A stretch of 64,000 nt of DNA from Ailurus styani (Eukaryota > Chordata > Mammalia > Carnivora > Ailuridae), in NCBI GenBank assembly GCA_002007465.1, contig LNAC01001227.1, positions 248 through 64,247 on the forward strand. Direction: 5' to 3'. The notes beneath the pieces were generated by a model that worked only from the letters and a program-made list of their open reading frames with translations, did no database searches and was not told where the DNA came from. The first letter of the stretch is position 1. Every line of letters starts with the position of its first letter. The translations under genes were made by a program, and so were the position numbers. This document shows positions 47,166 through 59,253 of this stretch, in pieces.

Positions 47166-48659
47166 TTCCTCTTCAATATTATGGAAGAGTTTAAGAAGGA
47201 TTAATGTTAATTTTTCTTTTAAAGTTTTGTCAATTTTGTTTATCTTTTCAAAATACCAGCTCTTACTTTGGTTAATCTTTTCTCTTGTTTGTCTGGTTTG
47301 TATTTCATTTATTTCTGCTCTGATCTTCGTTATTTCCTTCCGTCTGATGCTAACTTTGGCTTGGTTTGGCTTAGTTATTTGAGGTATAAGGTTAGGTTTT
47401 CAATTTTAGATCTTTAGTTTTTTGTAATGTAAGTGTTGATTGCCATAAACTTCTCTCTTAGAACTGTTTTGGTATTCCTTAGGTTTTAATATGTTGTCTT
47501 TCCATTTTTATTTGTTTCAAGATACTTTTTTGAAATCCCTTTGAGTTTTTCTTTGACTCACTGGTTGTTTAAGTGTTTTGTTTAATGTCCACATTATTGC
47601 CAATTTTCCAGCTTTCTTCCTTTTATTGATTTTTAGTTTCATACCATTGTGATTGGAAGAGATAGTTGTTATGGTGTTAGTCTTCTTAAATTTGTTGAGC
47701 TGTTTTGTTACCTGTCATGAGATTTATTCTCGAGAATTTTCCATGTGTGCTTGGTAAGAATATGTTCTGCTTCTTTTGGATGGAATTCTCTGTTTATGTT
47801 TCTTAGGTTCATTTGGTTTAAAGTATGGTTCAAGTCCAATGTTTCCTCCTTGATTTTTTGCATGGATGGTCCACCCACTGTTGGAATGGTATTTTAAAGA
47901 ATCCTACTTACTATTTTATTGTTTTCTAGTTCTGTCTCTGGAACTGTTAGTGTTTACTTAATATATTTAGTGCTCCAATGTTGGCAGCATATATTTACAA
48001 TTGTTATATCCTCTGGATGAATTGACCACTTAATCATTAAATAATGGCCTTATTTTTCTCTTTTACAGCTTTTGACTGAAGTCTATTTTGTCTTTTACAA
48101 GTATGGTTATCCCTACTTTCTTTTGGTTTCCATTTCCATGGACTATCTCTTTCAATCCTTTCACTTTCATTCTGGGTGTACTTAAAGCTGAGGTGAGTAT
48201 CTTGTAGGCAGCATATATCTAGTTTTTTTGTTTTTATCCTTTCAGCTACTCTACGTCTTTTGATTGGAGAGTGCAGTCCATTTACATTTAGAGAAATTAT
48301 TAATCTGTAGGCCTTTAGTAATGCCATCTTATTGTTTTCTGGCTGTTGTATAGTTTTCTTATTCCTTTCTTCCTCTTGCTGCCTTCCTTTGTAAATTGAT
48401 GATTTTTCATAGTGGTATGATTTGACTCTTATCTTTATCTTTTGTGAATCTACTATAGGTTTTCTCTCTGTGGTTACCATGAGCTTACATAAAACACCTT
48501 AATATAAAACAGTGTACTTTACACTGGTAATAATTTAACTTTTATCTCATATAAAACTCTACCCTTTTACACTTCCTCTTTTATGTTTTTGATATTACAA
48601 TTTACATCATTTTATATTGTACATCCATTAACAAATTGTTTTAGCTAAAGTTTTTTGTT

Positions 48660-48862
48660 TTTGTTTTTTTTTAGAGACAAAGAGAGATAGCGCATGATCA
48701 TGAGTGGGGATGGGGCTGAGGGAGAGGGAGAGAGAGAATCTTAAGCAGGCTCCACACCCAGCACAGAGCCTGATGTTGGGCTTGACCTCACAACCCTGAG
48801 ATCATGACCTGAACTAAAATCAGGAGTCAGACATTTAGCCAACTGAGCCACCCAGGCATCCC
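48660..48862 (-). mobile_element. CAN-SINE (older)
   Basis: TTTTTTTTTAGAGACAAAGAGAG to GCCACCCAGGCATCCC. Confidence 0.9.
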
Positions 48863-49704
48863 TTAACTGTAGTTATTTTTTATACTTATATCCTTTAAGT
48901 TTTATGCTGGAGTTAAGTAGTTAATACAGCACCATATTATAGTGTTTGAGTGTTCTGAATCTGATTATGTTCTTTACCAGTGTGTTATATATTTTCTTAT
49001 GTTCTCATGTTACTAATTAAAGTTTTTCCATTTCAGCTTGCTTTTGTAATACAGGTCTAGTGGTGATGAGTTTTCTTGGCTTCTATTTGTTAACAAAATT
49101 CTTTATCTTTCCATCATTTCTGAAGGACAACATGTTGGGTAAAGCATTCTTGATTGGAAGTTTTTTTATTTTTAGCACTTTGAATGTATCGTATTATACT
49201 CTCCTGGCTTGCAATACCTCTGCTAAGAAATCTACTGATTGTCTTATGAGGATTTCCTTGTATTAAAATTTTTTTCTCTTGATGCCTTTAAAACTCTCTC
49301 CTTATGTTTGATTTTAGGCAGTTTTATCATAGTTTGGCTTGGATGAGATGATTTTGGATTGAAATTTTGCAATGACCTATTAGCTTTGTGAACTTGGATG
49401 TCTAAATCTCTTCCCCACTTTAAGAACTTCTTAGGCATTATTTCTTTAAATAAGGTTTCTACCCCATTCTCTCTCCCTTCTTCTGTGGCTCTGGTGATTC
49501 TTTTGATGGTGTCCTCTAAATTTGATAGGCTTTCTTCATGCCTTTTTCTCTTTTTCTTTTGTTCATCGGATTGGCTGATTTCAATTAATTTGTCGTTTAG
49601 CTCACTGATTCTTTCTTCTGTTTTGTTAAGACTGCTGTGGAAGGTCTTTATTGAATTCTTCATTTCAGTCATTGTATTCTTCAGCTCCAAAATGTCTGTT
49701 TTGT

Positions 49705-49924
49705 TCTTTTTTTTTTTTTTTTTTTTTAAAGATTTTTATTTATTTATTTGACACAGAGAGAGAGATTACAAGTCGGCAGAGAGGCAGGCAGAGAGAGAGG
49801 AGAGAGGAGGAAGCAGGCTCCCCGCTGAGCAGAGAGCCCGATGCGGGCCTCGATCCCAGGACCCTGGGATCATGACCTGAGCCGAAGGCAGCGGCTTTAA
49901 CCCACTGAGCCACCCAGGCGCCCT
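49705..49924 (-). mobile_element. CAN-SINE (young)
   Basis: Long T tail, TTGACACAGAGAGAGAGATTACAAG to GCCACCCAGGCGCCC. TGTTTTGTTCTTTTT flanks both sides. Confidence 0.96.
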
Positions 49925-50084
49925 GTTTTGTTCTTTTTTATGTTTTCTATTTCTTTGTTGATATTCTCATTTTGTTTGTGTATTGTTTTCCTAATATCAC
50001 TATATTGTTTATATTTGTTTCTTGTAGTTCTTTGAGCATCTTTAGAACATTTATTTTGCATCTTTTTTTGGGTAATTTCTTTTT

Positions 50085-50278
50085 TTTCCTTTTAAAGATT
50101 TTATTTATTTATTTGACAGAGACACAGCAAGAGAGGGAACACAAGCAGGGGGAGTGGGAGAGGGAGAAGCAGGCTTCCCACTGAGCAGGGAGCCCGATGT
50201 GGGGCTCGATCCCAGGATTCTGGGATCATGATTGGAGCCGAAGGCAGACACCTAATGACTGAGCCATCCAAGCACCCT
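50085..50278 (-). mobile_element. CAN-SINE
   Basis: TTTTAAAGATTTTATTTATTTATTTGACAGAGACAC to GAGCCATCCAAGCACCC. Confidence 0.94.
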
Positions 50279-50965
50279 TTGTTGGATAATTTATGTATCT
50301 CCATTTCTCTGGGACCATGTAGTGGAGGTTTACTCTATTCCTTTGGTGGAATCATTTTGCGTTGATTCTTCTTGATTCCTGTAGCTCTGCATAGGTGTCT
50401 GTGCATTTGTAGGAGCAGTAACCTCTTCCAGCTTTTATAGACTGGCTTTTGTAGTGGAAGATCTTCACCTGTGAGTGAGGGCACACTGTAGCTTGCTGTG
50501 ACCTGAGTGTAGTGAGGCAGGGTGCCAAGTGCAGGGGTGTGTGGCAGCACTGGATCTGGGGAACATGATGTCTCTTCAGCTCAGATTGATGAGGTCCACA
50601 GCTCTGACAACTAGGGACCTTGATAAGCACTGGAGGGGGTCTTCAGTGGCTGCAAACACTGTTGGGGTCCTCAGCAGTGACTCTAGGGCTTATGGCTAGG
50701 GACCAGGGTAGGCAGAAGTAGGACTGGAAGGGAATTCTTTCTAGCTAGGAAGTTCCTTCTTTGTACTGAGCAATACTGGCTTGAGGGATGGGATGATGCT
50801 GGCAAAACACACACAGTCTTCATGTTGCTAAAATTTCTCAAGTGGACTCCCAAGCTTTCCCAGAGTGCCTTTGTTCATGGAAAGCTATCCAATTACTGAT
50901 CATTTTGTGGGATGGTGGGATGGAGTCCAGTGTCTCCTACTTTGCCATTTTGGTGATGTCATTTA

Positions 50966-52127
50966 AATAGAGTATTTTTGAGTATAGAAATTTAGATTGG
51001 CAATTTGTTTCTCTTTTGGATCATCTAAGACTTCTCTACTCTATACTAGCATCTCTTGTTGTTTTGGGGACTTAAATATTCATATAGATGTTGCTCAGTT
51101 GGAAGTGATATGTACCAATTCTATCTTAAAATTTTTTTGTCAGTTTTCTGCTGTTTCTCATCATTTTAACAAGAATAATTAATAATAGAGTAATAATATA
51201 TATTACTACATAATAATATAGTATATTATATAGTAATAATATAGTAATAAATAACCCAAATTTCAGAAGATTAAATAAACTGAATTAATTCTCTTCAGTT
51301 TGGCAGGGCCTCTGTTTATGATCATTCTACTTCTTAAGTTTTTGAATGCCTCCCTCTCTTATGCCACTACTTTAACACGAGGTTGTAGGATTTACTGTGG
51401 TAGATGCATGAGTGGCTTTTATATATTTCTATCTGGAAGTGCTACACGTCATTTGTTCTCAAACTTCATTCAATAAAGCAGATCATGAAGTCATGCTTAA
51501 CTTCAAAGAGGCAAGGAAGGATTGATATTTCTGTGTGCCCTGAGAGGGTGAAATATTGCTGAAAACTGTCGTATCTACCATATTCATTATGTGTCTACAA
51601 ATAAAATTTTTTTTATATGGCTTGCTTGAGTTTTGTTGGGCTTATTCACTTTAAGGATTAGTGTCTTTCATGAGTTCTGGAAATACTGCTTCTGCTCAAT
51701 TCTCTTTCTTTCTGTGTGTGTGTCTTTCTGTCTCCCACTCTTCCTTCCCATATTTTGATTTAATTTACTATAAACCTTCTTGTTCCACTTTATGTCTCTG
51801 ATCCTCTTTTCTGTATTTTTTATTCTTTCATTTCTCTGTGCAGCATTCTAGATAATTTCTTCTAACTTATTGTTCACTTCAATAATTCTTTTTATCTGAA
51901 TTTAATCTGATGAAAAAATTCTATTTTCAGCAGAGAGATAAATTCAACTAACCAAACTTACTGCTACTAAGAAAGTCTCCTGGAACTCTTCAGAGCAATG
52001 GAATCATCTCTTTGCTTTTGTCACCAACTAGACACAAGCTACCTGCAGGCAAGAACATTGTCTAATTATTTTCTGTGTTTACAGCATTAAACACAGGACC
52101 TGCCTCTTCAATCCATTATTTTATTAT
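50966..52127. other. no gene; AT tract and an L2-like tail
   Basis: AT-rich run at 51,180-51,250. 52,030-52,110 resembles an L2 tail (CTACCTGCAGGCAAGAACATTGTCT). The remainder is not recognised. Confidence 0.4.
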
Positions 52128-52317
52128 TATTATTATTATTTTAAAAGATTTTATTTATTTGAGGAGGGGGAGGGGCAGAGGGAGAGAGAGACTCTTAAGC
52201 AGGCTCCACACCCAGTACACAGCCCAATGTGGGGCTTGATCTCACGACCCTGACATCATGACCTGAGCTGAAATCAAGAGTCAGACGCTCAACTGACAGA
52301 ACCACCTATGTGTCCCT
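52128..52317 (-). mobile_element. CAN-SINE (older)
   Basis: ATTATTATTTTAAAAGATTTTATTTATTTGAGG to ACCACCTATGTGTCCC. Confidence 0.92.
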
Positions 52318-52535
52318 TGATGATTTCATTATTGTTATTATTATTTTGATGATTTTACTATTAATAGTAGTTTCTTATGCACTTTTAGGATCTCATTTCA
52401 ATCTTTTACTCTTATCTCAATGTTAGACTTTAACAAAACTGAGTAAACTTGACAGGATGTCTCTCTTCTTCCACTGTACCCTTTACCTTTTTCCCATTTA
52501 TCTTTATTTTCTTCCTAGAATGGACCTCCCCAGGT

Positions 52536-52932
52536 GCTATGGATTGAATTGTGTCCCTTCAAAAGTCCTTTGTTGAAGCCCTAGCTCCCATTGTGACTGT
52601 TTTCAGAGATAGGGTCTTTTAGGAGATAATAAAGGTTAAATGAAATCATAAGGGTGGGAACCTAATCCAGTAGGATTGGTAGCCTTATAAGAGGAGAAAG
52701 AGTCATCTCTCTTCATTTCTCCCCGTGTACACATACTGAGAAAAGCCACATGAGCACACAATGAAACGGTAGTGGCTTACAAGCCAAGAGAAGAGGTCTC
52801 AGAATGAAAACTGACTTGACATCGCCTTGATCTTGGACTTTCCAGGCTTCAGAACTGTGATAAATAAGTTTATATTTAAGCCAATTCCACTTAGTCCATG
52901 GTATTTTTCTTATGGCAGCCTGCCTGAACAGA
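52536..52932 (+). mobile_element. MLT1/MaLR-like LTR
   Basis: TGCTATGGATTGAATTGTGTCCC ... AACCTAATCCAGTAGG ... CCTTGATCTTGGACTTTCCAGGCTTCAGAACTGTGA ... TTATGGCAGCCTGCCTGAACAGAGTA reads as a complete solo LTR of the mammalian MaLR type. Confidence 0.8.
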
Positions 52933-53384
52933 GTAGCACACTAGGATTCTTTCCAAGTTCAGTATCTTCTCAGATGTTTCCCTTCTTGATGTGTCACATC
53001 TGACTTCCAGAATGGAAGCATATGGAGCCAGGTATAGACCTGAGTGGTGTGAGTGGGTACCCCAGGAACCCAGTTTTGATTATATTAAAAGAAAAAAAAT
53101 TCTCATTTTGCTAACCCCAATGCAAAGCTATGGAGATGACTCTAGAACTTTAGGAAATCCACTTTGCTGTTCTGGACAGGAGAGCTGGAACCTATTCCAC
53201 TGGATAAGATGCTGATATGACAAGAAAGAGGTGGTTTAGGTCTCAGTTCCAGGTTGGACCAACATCACATAATTGGCCATTTAGGAAGAAGTCTTATTTG
53301 GATGAAGCAATTAAGCCACTCATATATATCTCTAACTTGTCTAACTTGCTGTTTTCTGACTCTGGAGGGAACGCCTAAATTAAT

Positions 53385-54178
53385 AATACATTGCTGTACA
53401 GCAAATTACTTCCAAACTCAGCTGCTTAAAACAGCAACTATCTACTATCTCACAGTTTTGGGGGGCCAGGAATCTGGGCATAGCTTCTCTGGGTCCTCTG
53501 ATTCCTGATATCTCACAAGGTTGCAATTATCTTAAGGTTCAAATGGGATTGAATACCATCCAAGCTTATTTACCTGGTTGTTGGCAGCGTTCAGGCCCTG
53601 GTGGACTGTTTAACTAAGAACCTCAGTTCCTTGCTGGCTCTTGACTAGAGGCCTCAGGTTCTTGTCATGTGGATTTCTCCACATGGAGCCACAGGATGGC
53701 AGCTGGCTTCACTGGAGCAAGCAAATGAGAGAGCAAGACTTGTCAACAAGAGAAACTAGAGTTGTCCTGAAACCTATTTTTTTTGCCCATTTTTAAAAAA
53801 TCAACATATAATGTATTATTTGCTTCATGGGTACAGGTCTGTGAATCATCAGTCTTACACAATTCACAGCACTCGCCATAGCACATACCCTCCCCAAATG
53901 TCCATCACCCAGCCACCCCAGACCTCCCACCCCACCCCCAGAAACCCTCAGTTTGTTTCCTGATATTAAGAGTCTCTTATGGTTTGTCTCTCTCTCTGGT
54001 TTCATCTTATTGAAACCTGATTTTTAAAGTGACATTGCATCACTTTTACCAAATTCCACTGTTAGATGAATGTTACTGGGTTTAGGCCACATTCACGTGC
54101 GAGGAAGATTTCCTAAGAATGTGAATATCAGGAAGCAGGAATAATCAGGACATTTTTGAGGCTGCTTACCACAGTTAT
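53385..54178 (+). mobile_element. ancient dispersed repeat, interrupted, family name uncertain
   Basis: GCTTAAAACAGCAACTATCTACTATCTCACAG ... CAGGAATCTGGGCATAGCTTC ... CATGTGGATTTCTCCACATGG, then resuming after an L1 insertion with GGAGGCTGCTTACCACAG-like sequence. This is a common mammalian dispersed element, but I do not recall its name with certainty. Confidence 0.6.
53785..54010 (-). mobile_element. LINE-1 3'UTR fragment
   Basis: TTTGCTTCATGGGTACAGGTCTGTGAATCATCAG ... CTCAGTTTGTTTCCTGATATTAAGAGTCTCTTATGG. Flanks share TGAAACCTATTTTT / TGAAACCTGATTTTT. Confidence 0.92.
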
Positions 54179-54619
54179 CTCTTCCAAAGCTAGATAAGAG
54201 TAGTCCCTGTGGGACGGAGAAGGAATGGGACTATTCCTCCACTGATTTCATGGGTCATGAACTATAAGTGAGATGGGGGAATTTGGGCCTCTACCAGCCT
54301 TATGCATATCTTCTGAGAAGGCAGCAGCTAGAATCATCTGAAGGCCTGTCCTTAATGGTATGCATGGAGCTGAGTCTTATCTGCTTGTGAGAAGTAACTG
54401 TGTGAATCTCTTCTCAACTCCGTGTTCAGTGATGCCACAGGTTTAGCTTAAAATTGACAAGAGTGGGAATATTGATACCACAGAAATCAACAAATGCTAT
54501 ACATGAGAGGTTTTTCTTTCCTCCCCCAGAGAGCTCATTTTTTAAGACTTACCAACATATCACTAAGATCCTAAAATCTCTCCTGTGTCCTGTGTTCTGT
54601 GTCTGTGTCTTTCTTACAG

Positions 54620-54940
54620 TTACGGAGCTGAGGCTGGTGAATGGGAACCACCACTGTGAGGGGAGAGTAGAAGTGAAATACAAAGGAAAATGGGGCACGG
54701 TGTTTGGTTACTATTGGAACTTGATGAATGCAGATGTGGTGTGCAGACAGTTGAAATGTGGACGTGCTATTGATGCTCCCATAGGGGCTCATTTTGGACC
54801 AGGGTTTGGGCCCATTTGGCTCAGAAGAACTGTTTGTGAAGGGACAGAATCAACTCTCAATGGCTGTCGTCGTCCTCCTATAATAGACTACAATAAACTA
54901 GGCTTCTCCCATAATTGGGACGCTGGAGTAGTCTGCTCAG
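54620..54940 (+). CDS. WC1: WC1-like gene, SRCR domain a exon (N-terminal domain)
   Basis: A 321-nt exon with acceptor TTCTTACAG at 54619 and donor GTAAGG at 54941, phase 1 at both ends as in SRCR-family genes. It encodes one group B-type SRCR domain, running from TELRLVNG to DAGVVCSG. Visible motifs are CEGRVEVKYKGKWGTV, DVVCRQLKCG, FGPGFGPIWL and CEGTES. It has six cysteines. The usual second cysteine (WGTVCDD is WGTVFGY here) and seventh cysteine (expected near GFSHNWDAG) are both absent, so exactly one disulfide partner pair is missing. As I recall it, bovine WC1 domain a lacks the same pair. In WC1 this membrane-distal domain helps define receptor subtype and ligand binding on gamma-delta T cells. 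No stop codon or frameshift is present. CD163L1, the nearest relative, starts with a fully eight-cysteine domain and fits less well. Confidence 0.88.
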
Positions 54941-55734
54941 GTAAGGCCTGTCTGATCTATCGAGGAGATGCCCAGTAGGAATAGCCCTGGTTTCATTCCC
55001 AGAATAACTAACAGAATCACATACTTGGGTGAAGACCCCAGTCACACAGTGACTCCTAGAGTATTAGGTGCTCAAGGAAGCATAAAGACTTGCTTGGCTC
55101 TAGACAGTGAAGGATCTAAACCTCTGGATCACTGGGCCCTTCAGATCTCTGTGGTGTGTCATAAAAGGTGGGAAGGTGGGGGTCAAGTGTTTCACACAGG
55201 TGCAACTGCTGGGTTGTCCCTGTATGAAATAATTTTCATCATGATAGCTGTTTTGTTTTCTTTCATGAGATGGTCAGTCAGATGCAGCCACAAGAGGGGA
55301 CATGGGAAAGATTCAGGGAAACCAAGTTATCATACTTATAAGTCCTAGAGAGATGGAGAGATGGAGACATGGAGTCACTTAATGTTTCAAGGGGGCCACA
55401 TGGAAGAAGTGCCAAGGGAACAGGCTTAACCAAGCAGTTAGAGAGCCAAGAAAGAGAGTAAAGACCTGTGGGTAAATGACCATATTGGGGGTCAAGGGGG
55501 AGTACTCAAGCAAAGGGCATAAGGGATTTCATTGATAAATTTGAATGTTACTAGGTCATAGTCAGGAGAGGGAAAGAAGGGGGACTGGTGGCAGATGTCA
55601 GTCTTATCTCATTGGTACACCTGGTCACCTGGGTAGTGTGATCACAGCCTGTTTGTGAAGACATTGCTTTAAAATTGAAAAAAAAAAGACATTGAGGCAG
55701 TAGGAAAATATGAAAAAATTGTTTTAATTATTTT

Positions 55735-55895
55735 ATTTATTTTTAAAAGATTTTATTTATTAGAGAGAGAGAGATTATGAGCAGTGGGGAGGGGCAGAGG
55801 GAGAGGAAGAAGCAGACTCCCTGCTGAGTAGGAAACCTGACCTGGGGCTCAGTCCCAGGACTTTGGGATCATGATCTGAGCCAAGGAATACAATA
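55735..55895 (-). mobile_element. CAN-SINE, head truncated
   Basis: TTTTTAAAAGATTTTATTTATTAGAGAGAGAG to ATCATGATCTGAGCCAAGG; the final head bases are absent. Confidence 0.88.
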
Positions 55896-56131
55896 GCTGG
55901 AGCAAAGGAAATACTAAGGGCAATGAGGCCAAGAGAACCTGAGGGGGCACATAAGAAGTGCTCAGTGCCATCTAAGTGTATTCGGCCTGTGCCAAAGTGG
56001 AGGCAGTAAAGATGGCAATGAAACTAGAGTGTGAATGGGTGGGTGTCTGTATTTGCCAAAGATGTTTTCAGTAGTTACCACAATGATTGATGAAAAGTCC
56101 ATCACTAATATCATCAGAACAGTTTGACCTG

Positions 56132-56310
56132 GGGCACCTGGGTGGCTCAGTCAGTTAAGTGTCTGCCTTCAGCTCAGGTCATGATCCCAGGGTCCTGGGA
56201 TTAAGCCCTGATTGGACTCCCTGCTCAGTGAGGAGCCTGCTTCTCCTCTCCCTCTGCCCCTCCCCCTGCTTGTGCCCTCTGTCTGTCAAATAAAATCCTT
56301 TAAAAAAAAC
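56132..56310 (+). mobile_element. CAN-SINE
   Basis: GGGGCACCTGGGTGGCTCAGTCAG head, GTCAAATAAAATCCTTTAAAAAAAACC tail. Confidence 0.95.
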
Positions 56311-56404
56311 CAAACAAACCTTTTGATTTGAGGAAGATGTTATCAGATATCACAATGAATTCCCTGAGGTAGGAAGTTGGGTCTTAAAAAAGGGCCACCC
56401 CAAG

Positions 56405-56613
56405 GGGCACCTGGGTGGCTCAGTTGTTAAGCGTCTGCCTTTGGTTCAGGTCATGATCCCAGAGTCCTGGGATCAAGCCCAGCATTGAGCCCTGCATCGG
56501 ACTCCTTGCTCAGCGGGAAGCCTGCTTCTCCCTCTCTCCCACTCCCCTTGCTTGTGTTCCCTCTCTCGCCGTGTCTTTCTCTGTAAAATAAATAATATCT
56601 TAAAAAAAAAAGG
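56405..56613 (+). mobile_element. CAN-SINE
   Basis: GGGGCACCTGGGTGGCTCAGTTG head, AAATAAATAATATCTTAAAA tail. GGCCACCCC / GGCCATCCC flanks. Confidence 0.94.
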
Positions 56614-56814
56614 CCATCCCGTCTGATGGGGTGGTGGGACAGGTGGAGCCCCAAGAATATTTGACTAGGTCTATAGCAACCTAACAGTATGATCCTACAG
56701 CCAGTCAGCATTTTTATGATCTGCATGAAGAAGATCACTGGAAAAATGATCTTTTCAAGTTGTAACTTCAGTAGATCTTTGATGATACTAATTCAGGTCC
56801 CTAAAAACACAATT

Positions 56815-57000
56815 ATTTTCTTTTTTGAGAGTTATTCTATTGAGGTATGATTGACCATGCCAAAACCTGTATGTATTTAATGTATACAACTTGATGAATT
56901 TAGAGGTAAGTATACATCTGTGAAATCATCAGGATTATCCGTGCTATAGAGCTATCTATCATCTCAGAAGTCTCCTCCCATCCTCTTTATTATTATTTAA
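56815..57000 (-). mobile_element. old LINE-1 3'UTR-like fragment
   Basis: TTATTCTATTGAGGTATGATTGACC ... GTATACAACTTGATGAATTTAG has the shape of an old L1 tail. Confidence 0.6.
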
Positions 57001-57989
57001 AATATAATTATTTTCAAGGGGCATTTGAGTTGGGATTTTTTAAAGAAAACTTGTTTTCTGACATTTCAGGTAGCATTCCTTATTGTCATGATGTCTTAAT
57101 CATGGGTATCAACTGAAGATAAACTTGTGGAAACACTACAGGGACCTGCCTTATTTTGATAAATCAATAGCTGAGTAAAAATGGAGTGTGTGATGTTGGA
57201 ACTTCTATTATAATCTTAAGAAAATTGATGCTTTTGATTAATTCCAATGAAAGTACATGTAAAGATAAAGAGTCTGAGAGTGGTATGGCATCTAAACTTT
57301 GGTTTTGTTTTTTACTCCCTGATTACCATTACTGTTGTTTTAACTTAAATTCTCATATTTTAGTGAACTGTATCGGTTTTCATTGACCAATTTCTTCATC
57401 ATCAGTTTCTACTCTCCAGTCTGTTTCTATATTTTCCAGAACATGTTTTAATGAGTAAAGGGAAGTCAAAGTGGTGGTGATGTAGCATTGATAAGAATAG
57501 GAAACCACGCCTTTTGCAAAAATTTAAGTTGAATTCTTGGAATTCCTTTCTTTCAATTTTAGGAAAGGGGTATGAAAGAGAAATTTCAGCTTCTAGTAGA
57601 TTGTTAGAAATACTGTGTTTAGCAGAAACCCAGAGGTAGAAAGAATGATCTGTGAAGAGTATAGAGGAGCTTGTTTGAAATAAAGGGGGGATTTCAGAGG
57701 CTTCTGGGAAAAAGATTGGGGAGGGGCTTCACAAATTGTGAAGGGCTACAGCACTGAGGTGCAAAATGGCAAGAGGATGAAGATGCAGTTAACTTCAGGA
57801 GGGGAGGCTGGGGACCGAAGATCCATGTTAATTCATATATTGACTACAGCTACTGTTTTAGACTGCTTGTTCTCATTTCTTCTCTCTCTTCCTCTATGTT
57901 AATGAGGGAGTTGTTTTTGAGCTCCACAGGTATTTGAAGCTTGCAATTTTCTTTGTGGGAAGTTTTTATAATATGAGTTCTATTTCTTT

Positions 57990-58206
57990 TCTTTTTCTTT
58001 TTTTTTAAAGATTTTATTTATTTATTTGAGAGAGAGAATGAGAGAGTGTGAGTGCGCAGGAGCTAGGGGGTAAGGTCATAGGGAGAGGGAGAAGAAAGCT
58101 CCCTTCCCAGCAAGGAACCCAACAAGGTGCTTGATTCCAGGACCCCTGGACCACGACCTGAGCCCTGAGCTGAAGATGTTTAACCAACTGAGCCACCTAG
58201 GCACCC
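57990..58206 (-). mobile_element. CAN-SINE (older)
   Basis: TTTTTTTTTAAAGATTTTATTTATTTATTTGAGAG to GCCACCTAGGCACCC. TAATATGAGTTCTATTTCTTT on both sides. Confidence 0.95.
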
Positions 58207-58721
58207 TAATATAATATGAGTTCTATTTCTTTAACAAATATAGGAACACTTAGATTTTTCCATTTATTTTTGTATTAGTTTTTGATAAATTGTGTTTTTC
58301 AAGTAATTAGTTTTCAAGGACTCATCCTATTATAAATAAAATTTTCAAATTAGGACAAAATTTGTTCATATCTTATATCTTTTACCTATTGATAGGACCC
58401 ATAATGATAACCCCCTTTTCATCCCTGATATTGTTAATTTGTGTATTTTCTCATTTTTTTCTTGATCAGGTCTACTAGAAGATTATCAGTTTTACTATTC
58501 TTTTTTGGATATGATTTGGATATGATTTACTGTTATTTTTGTAGATTTTTGAGTTGGAATCTTAGATAATTTATATTTAACTTTTCTTTCATATTCTAAT
58601 GTATGCACCAAGGAAGTGTCAAGGCTCTAGATTTTCTTCTAAGCACTGATTTAGCTGTATCCCACTAATTTTGATATTACATGATTTCTTTTGTATTTTA
58701 TCATCATGAAATGTTTCTTCT

Positions 58722-58921
58722 TTATTTTTTTTAAAGATTTATTTATTTATTTATTTGACAGACATAGCTTACAAGTAGGCAGAGAGGCAGGCAGAGAGAG
58801 AGAGGAGAAAGCAGGCTCCCTGCTGAGTAGGGAGCCTGAAGCGGGACTTGATCCCAGGACCCTGAGATCATGACCTGAGCCGAAGGCAGAGGCCTTAACC
58901 CACTGAGCCACCCAGGCGCCC
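58722..58921 (-). mobile_element. CAN-SINE (young)
   Basis: TTTTTTTTAAAGATTTATTTATTTATTTATTTGACAGAC to GCCACCCAGGCGCCCC. Confidence 0.95.
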
Positions 58922-59059
58922 CTGTTTCTTATTTTTGAATATATTCCTTGTCCTATGGTCTTAGTTTGTCTGATATTTAACATAGATAACAATAGTTTTC
59001 TTAGATTATTGCTTGCATGATTTATCTTTTCTGACACTTTTATTATGTTTCTGTGGGTT

Positions 59060-59253
59060 TTTTTTACTTTAATTTTATTTTGGAGAGAGAGAGGGAGGGG
59101 GGAGGGGTAGAGGGAGAGGGGGAGAAAATCTTAAGCAGGTTCCACTGTCAGCATGGAGTTGGATGCGGGGCTTATTCTCACAACCCTGAGATCATGACCT
59201 GTGCTGAAATCATGAGTCAGATGCTTAACTGACTGAGGCACCCAGGCGCCCCT
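59060..59253 (-). mobile_element. CAN-SINE (older)
   Basis: TTTTTTTTACTTTAATTTTATTTTGGAGAGAG to GGCACCCAGGCGCCCC. TGTTTCTGTG on both sides. Confidence 0.93.

Larger units (their letters stand above)
44630..50965 (-). mobile_element. ancient full-length-scale LINE-1 in intron 1
   Basis: Continuous minus-strand L1 from the ORF2 3' part (CACCAATTTACATTCCCACCAACAATGC at 44.65 kb), through the reverse-transcriptase region, the ORF2 start (LNVNGLHSPIKRRRVAERIKTKK at about 48.2 kb) and ORF1 (49,244-49,690; MELKNTMTEMKNSIKTF), to a 5' end near CCAAAATGGCAAAGTAGGAGACAC (50,955). Both ORFs are full of stops. Six later insertions sit in it. Its orientation is opposite to the host gene. Confidence 0.9.
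41372..54619 (+). other. WC1: WC1-like gene, intron 1 (13.2 kb)
   Basis: The inferred intron between the leader exon and the first SRCR exon, bounded by GTGAGT and TTACAG. It is mostly an ancient minus-strand L1 with nested SINEs, plus MIR-like, L2-like, MLT1-like and L1-tail relics. I looked for further SRCR signatures (CSGRVEV, VVCRQLGCG, WGTVC) in the translated stretches and saw none, so domain a appears to follow the leader directly. Confidence 0.65.
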
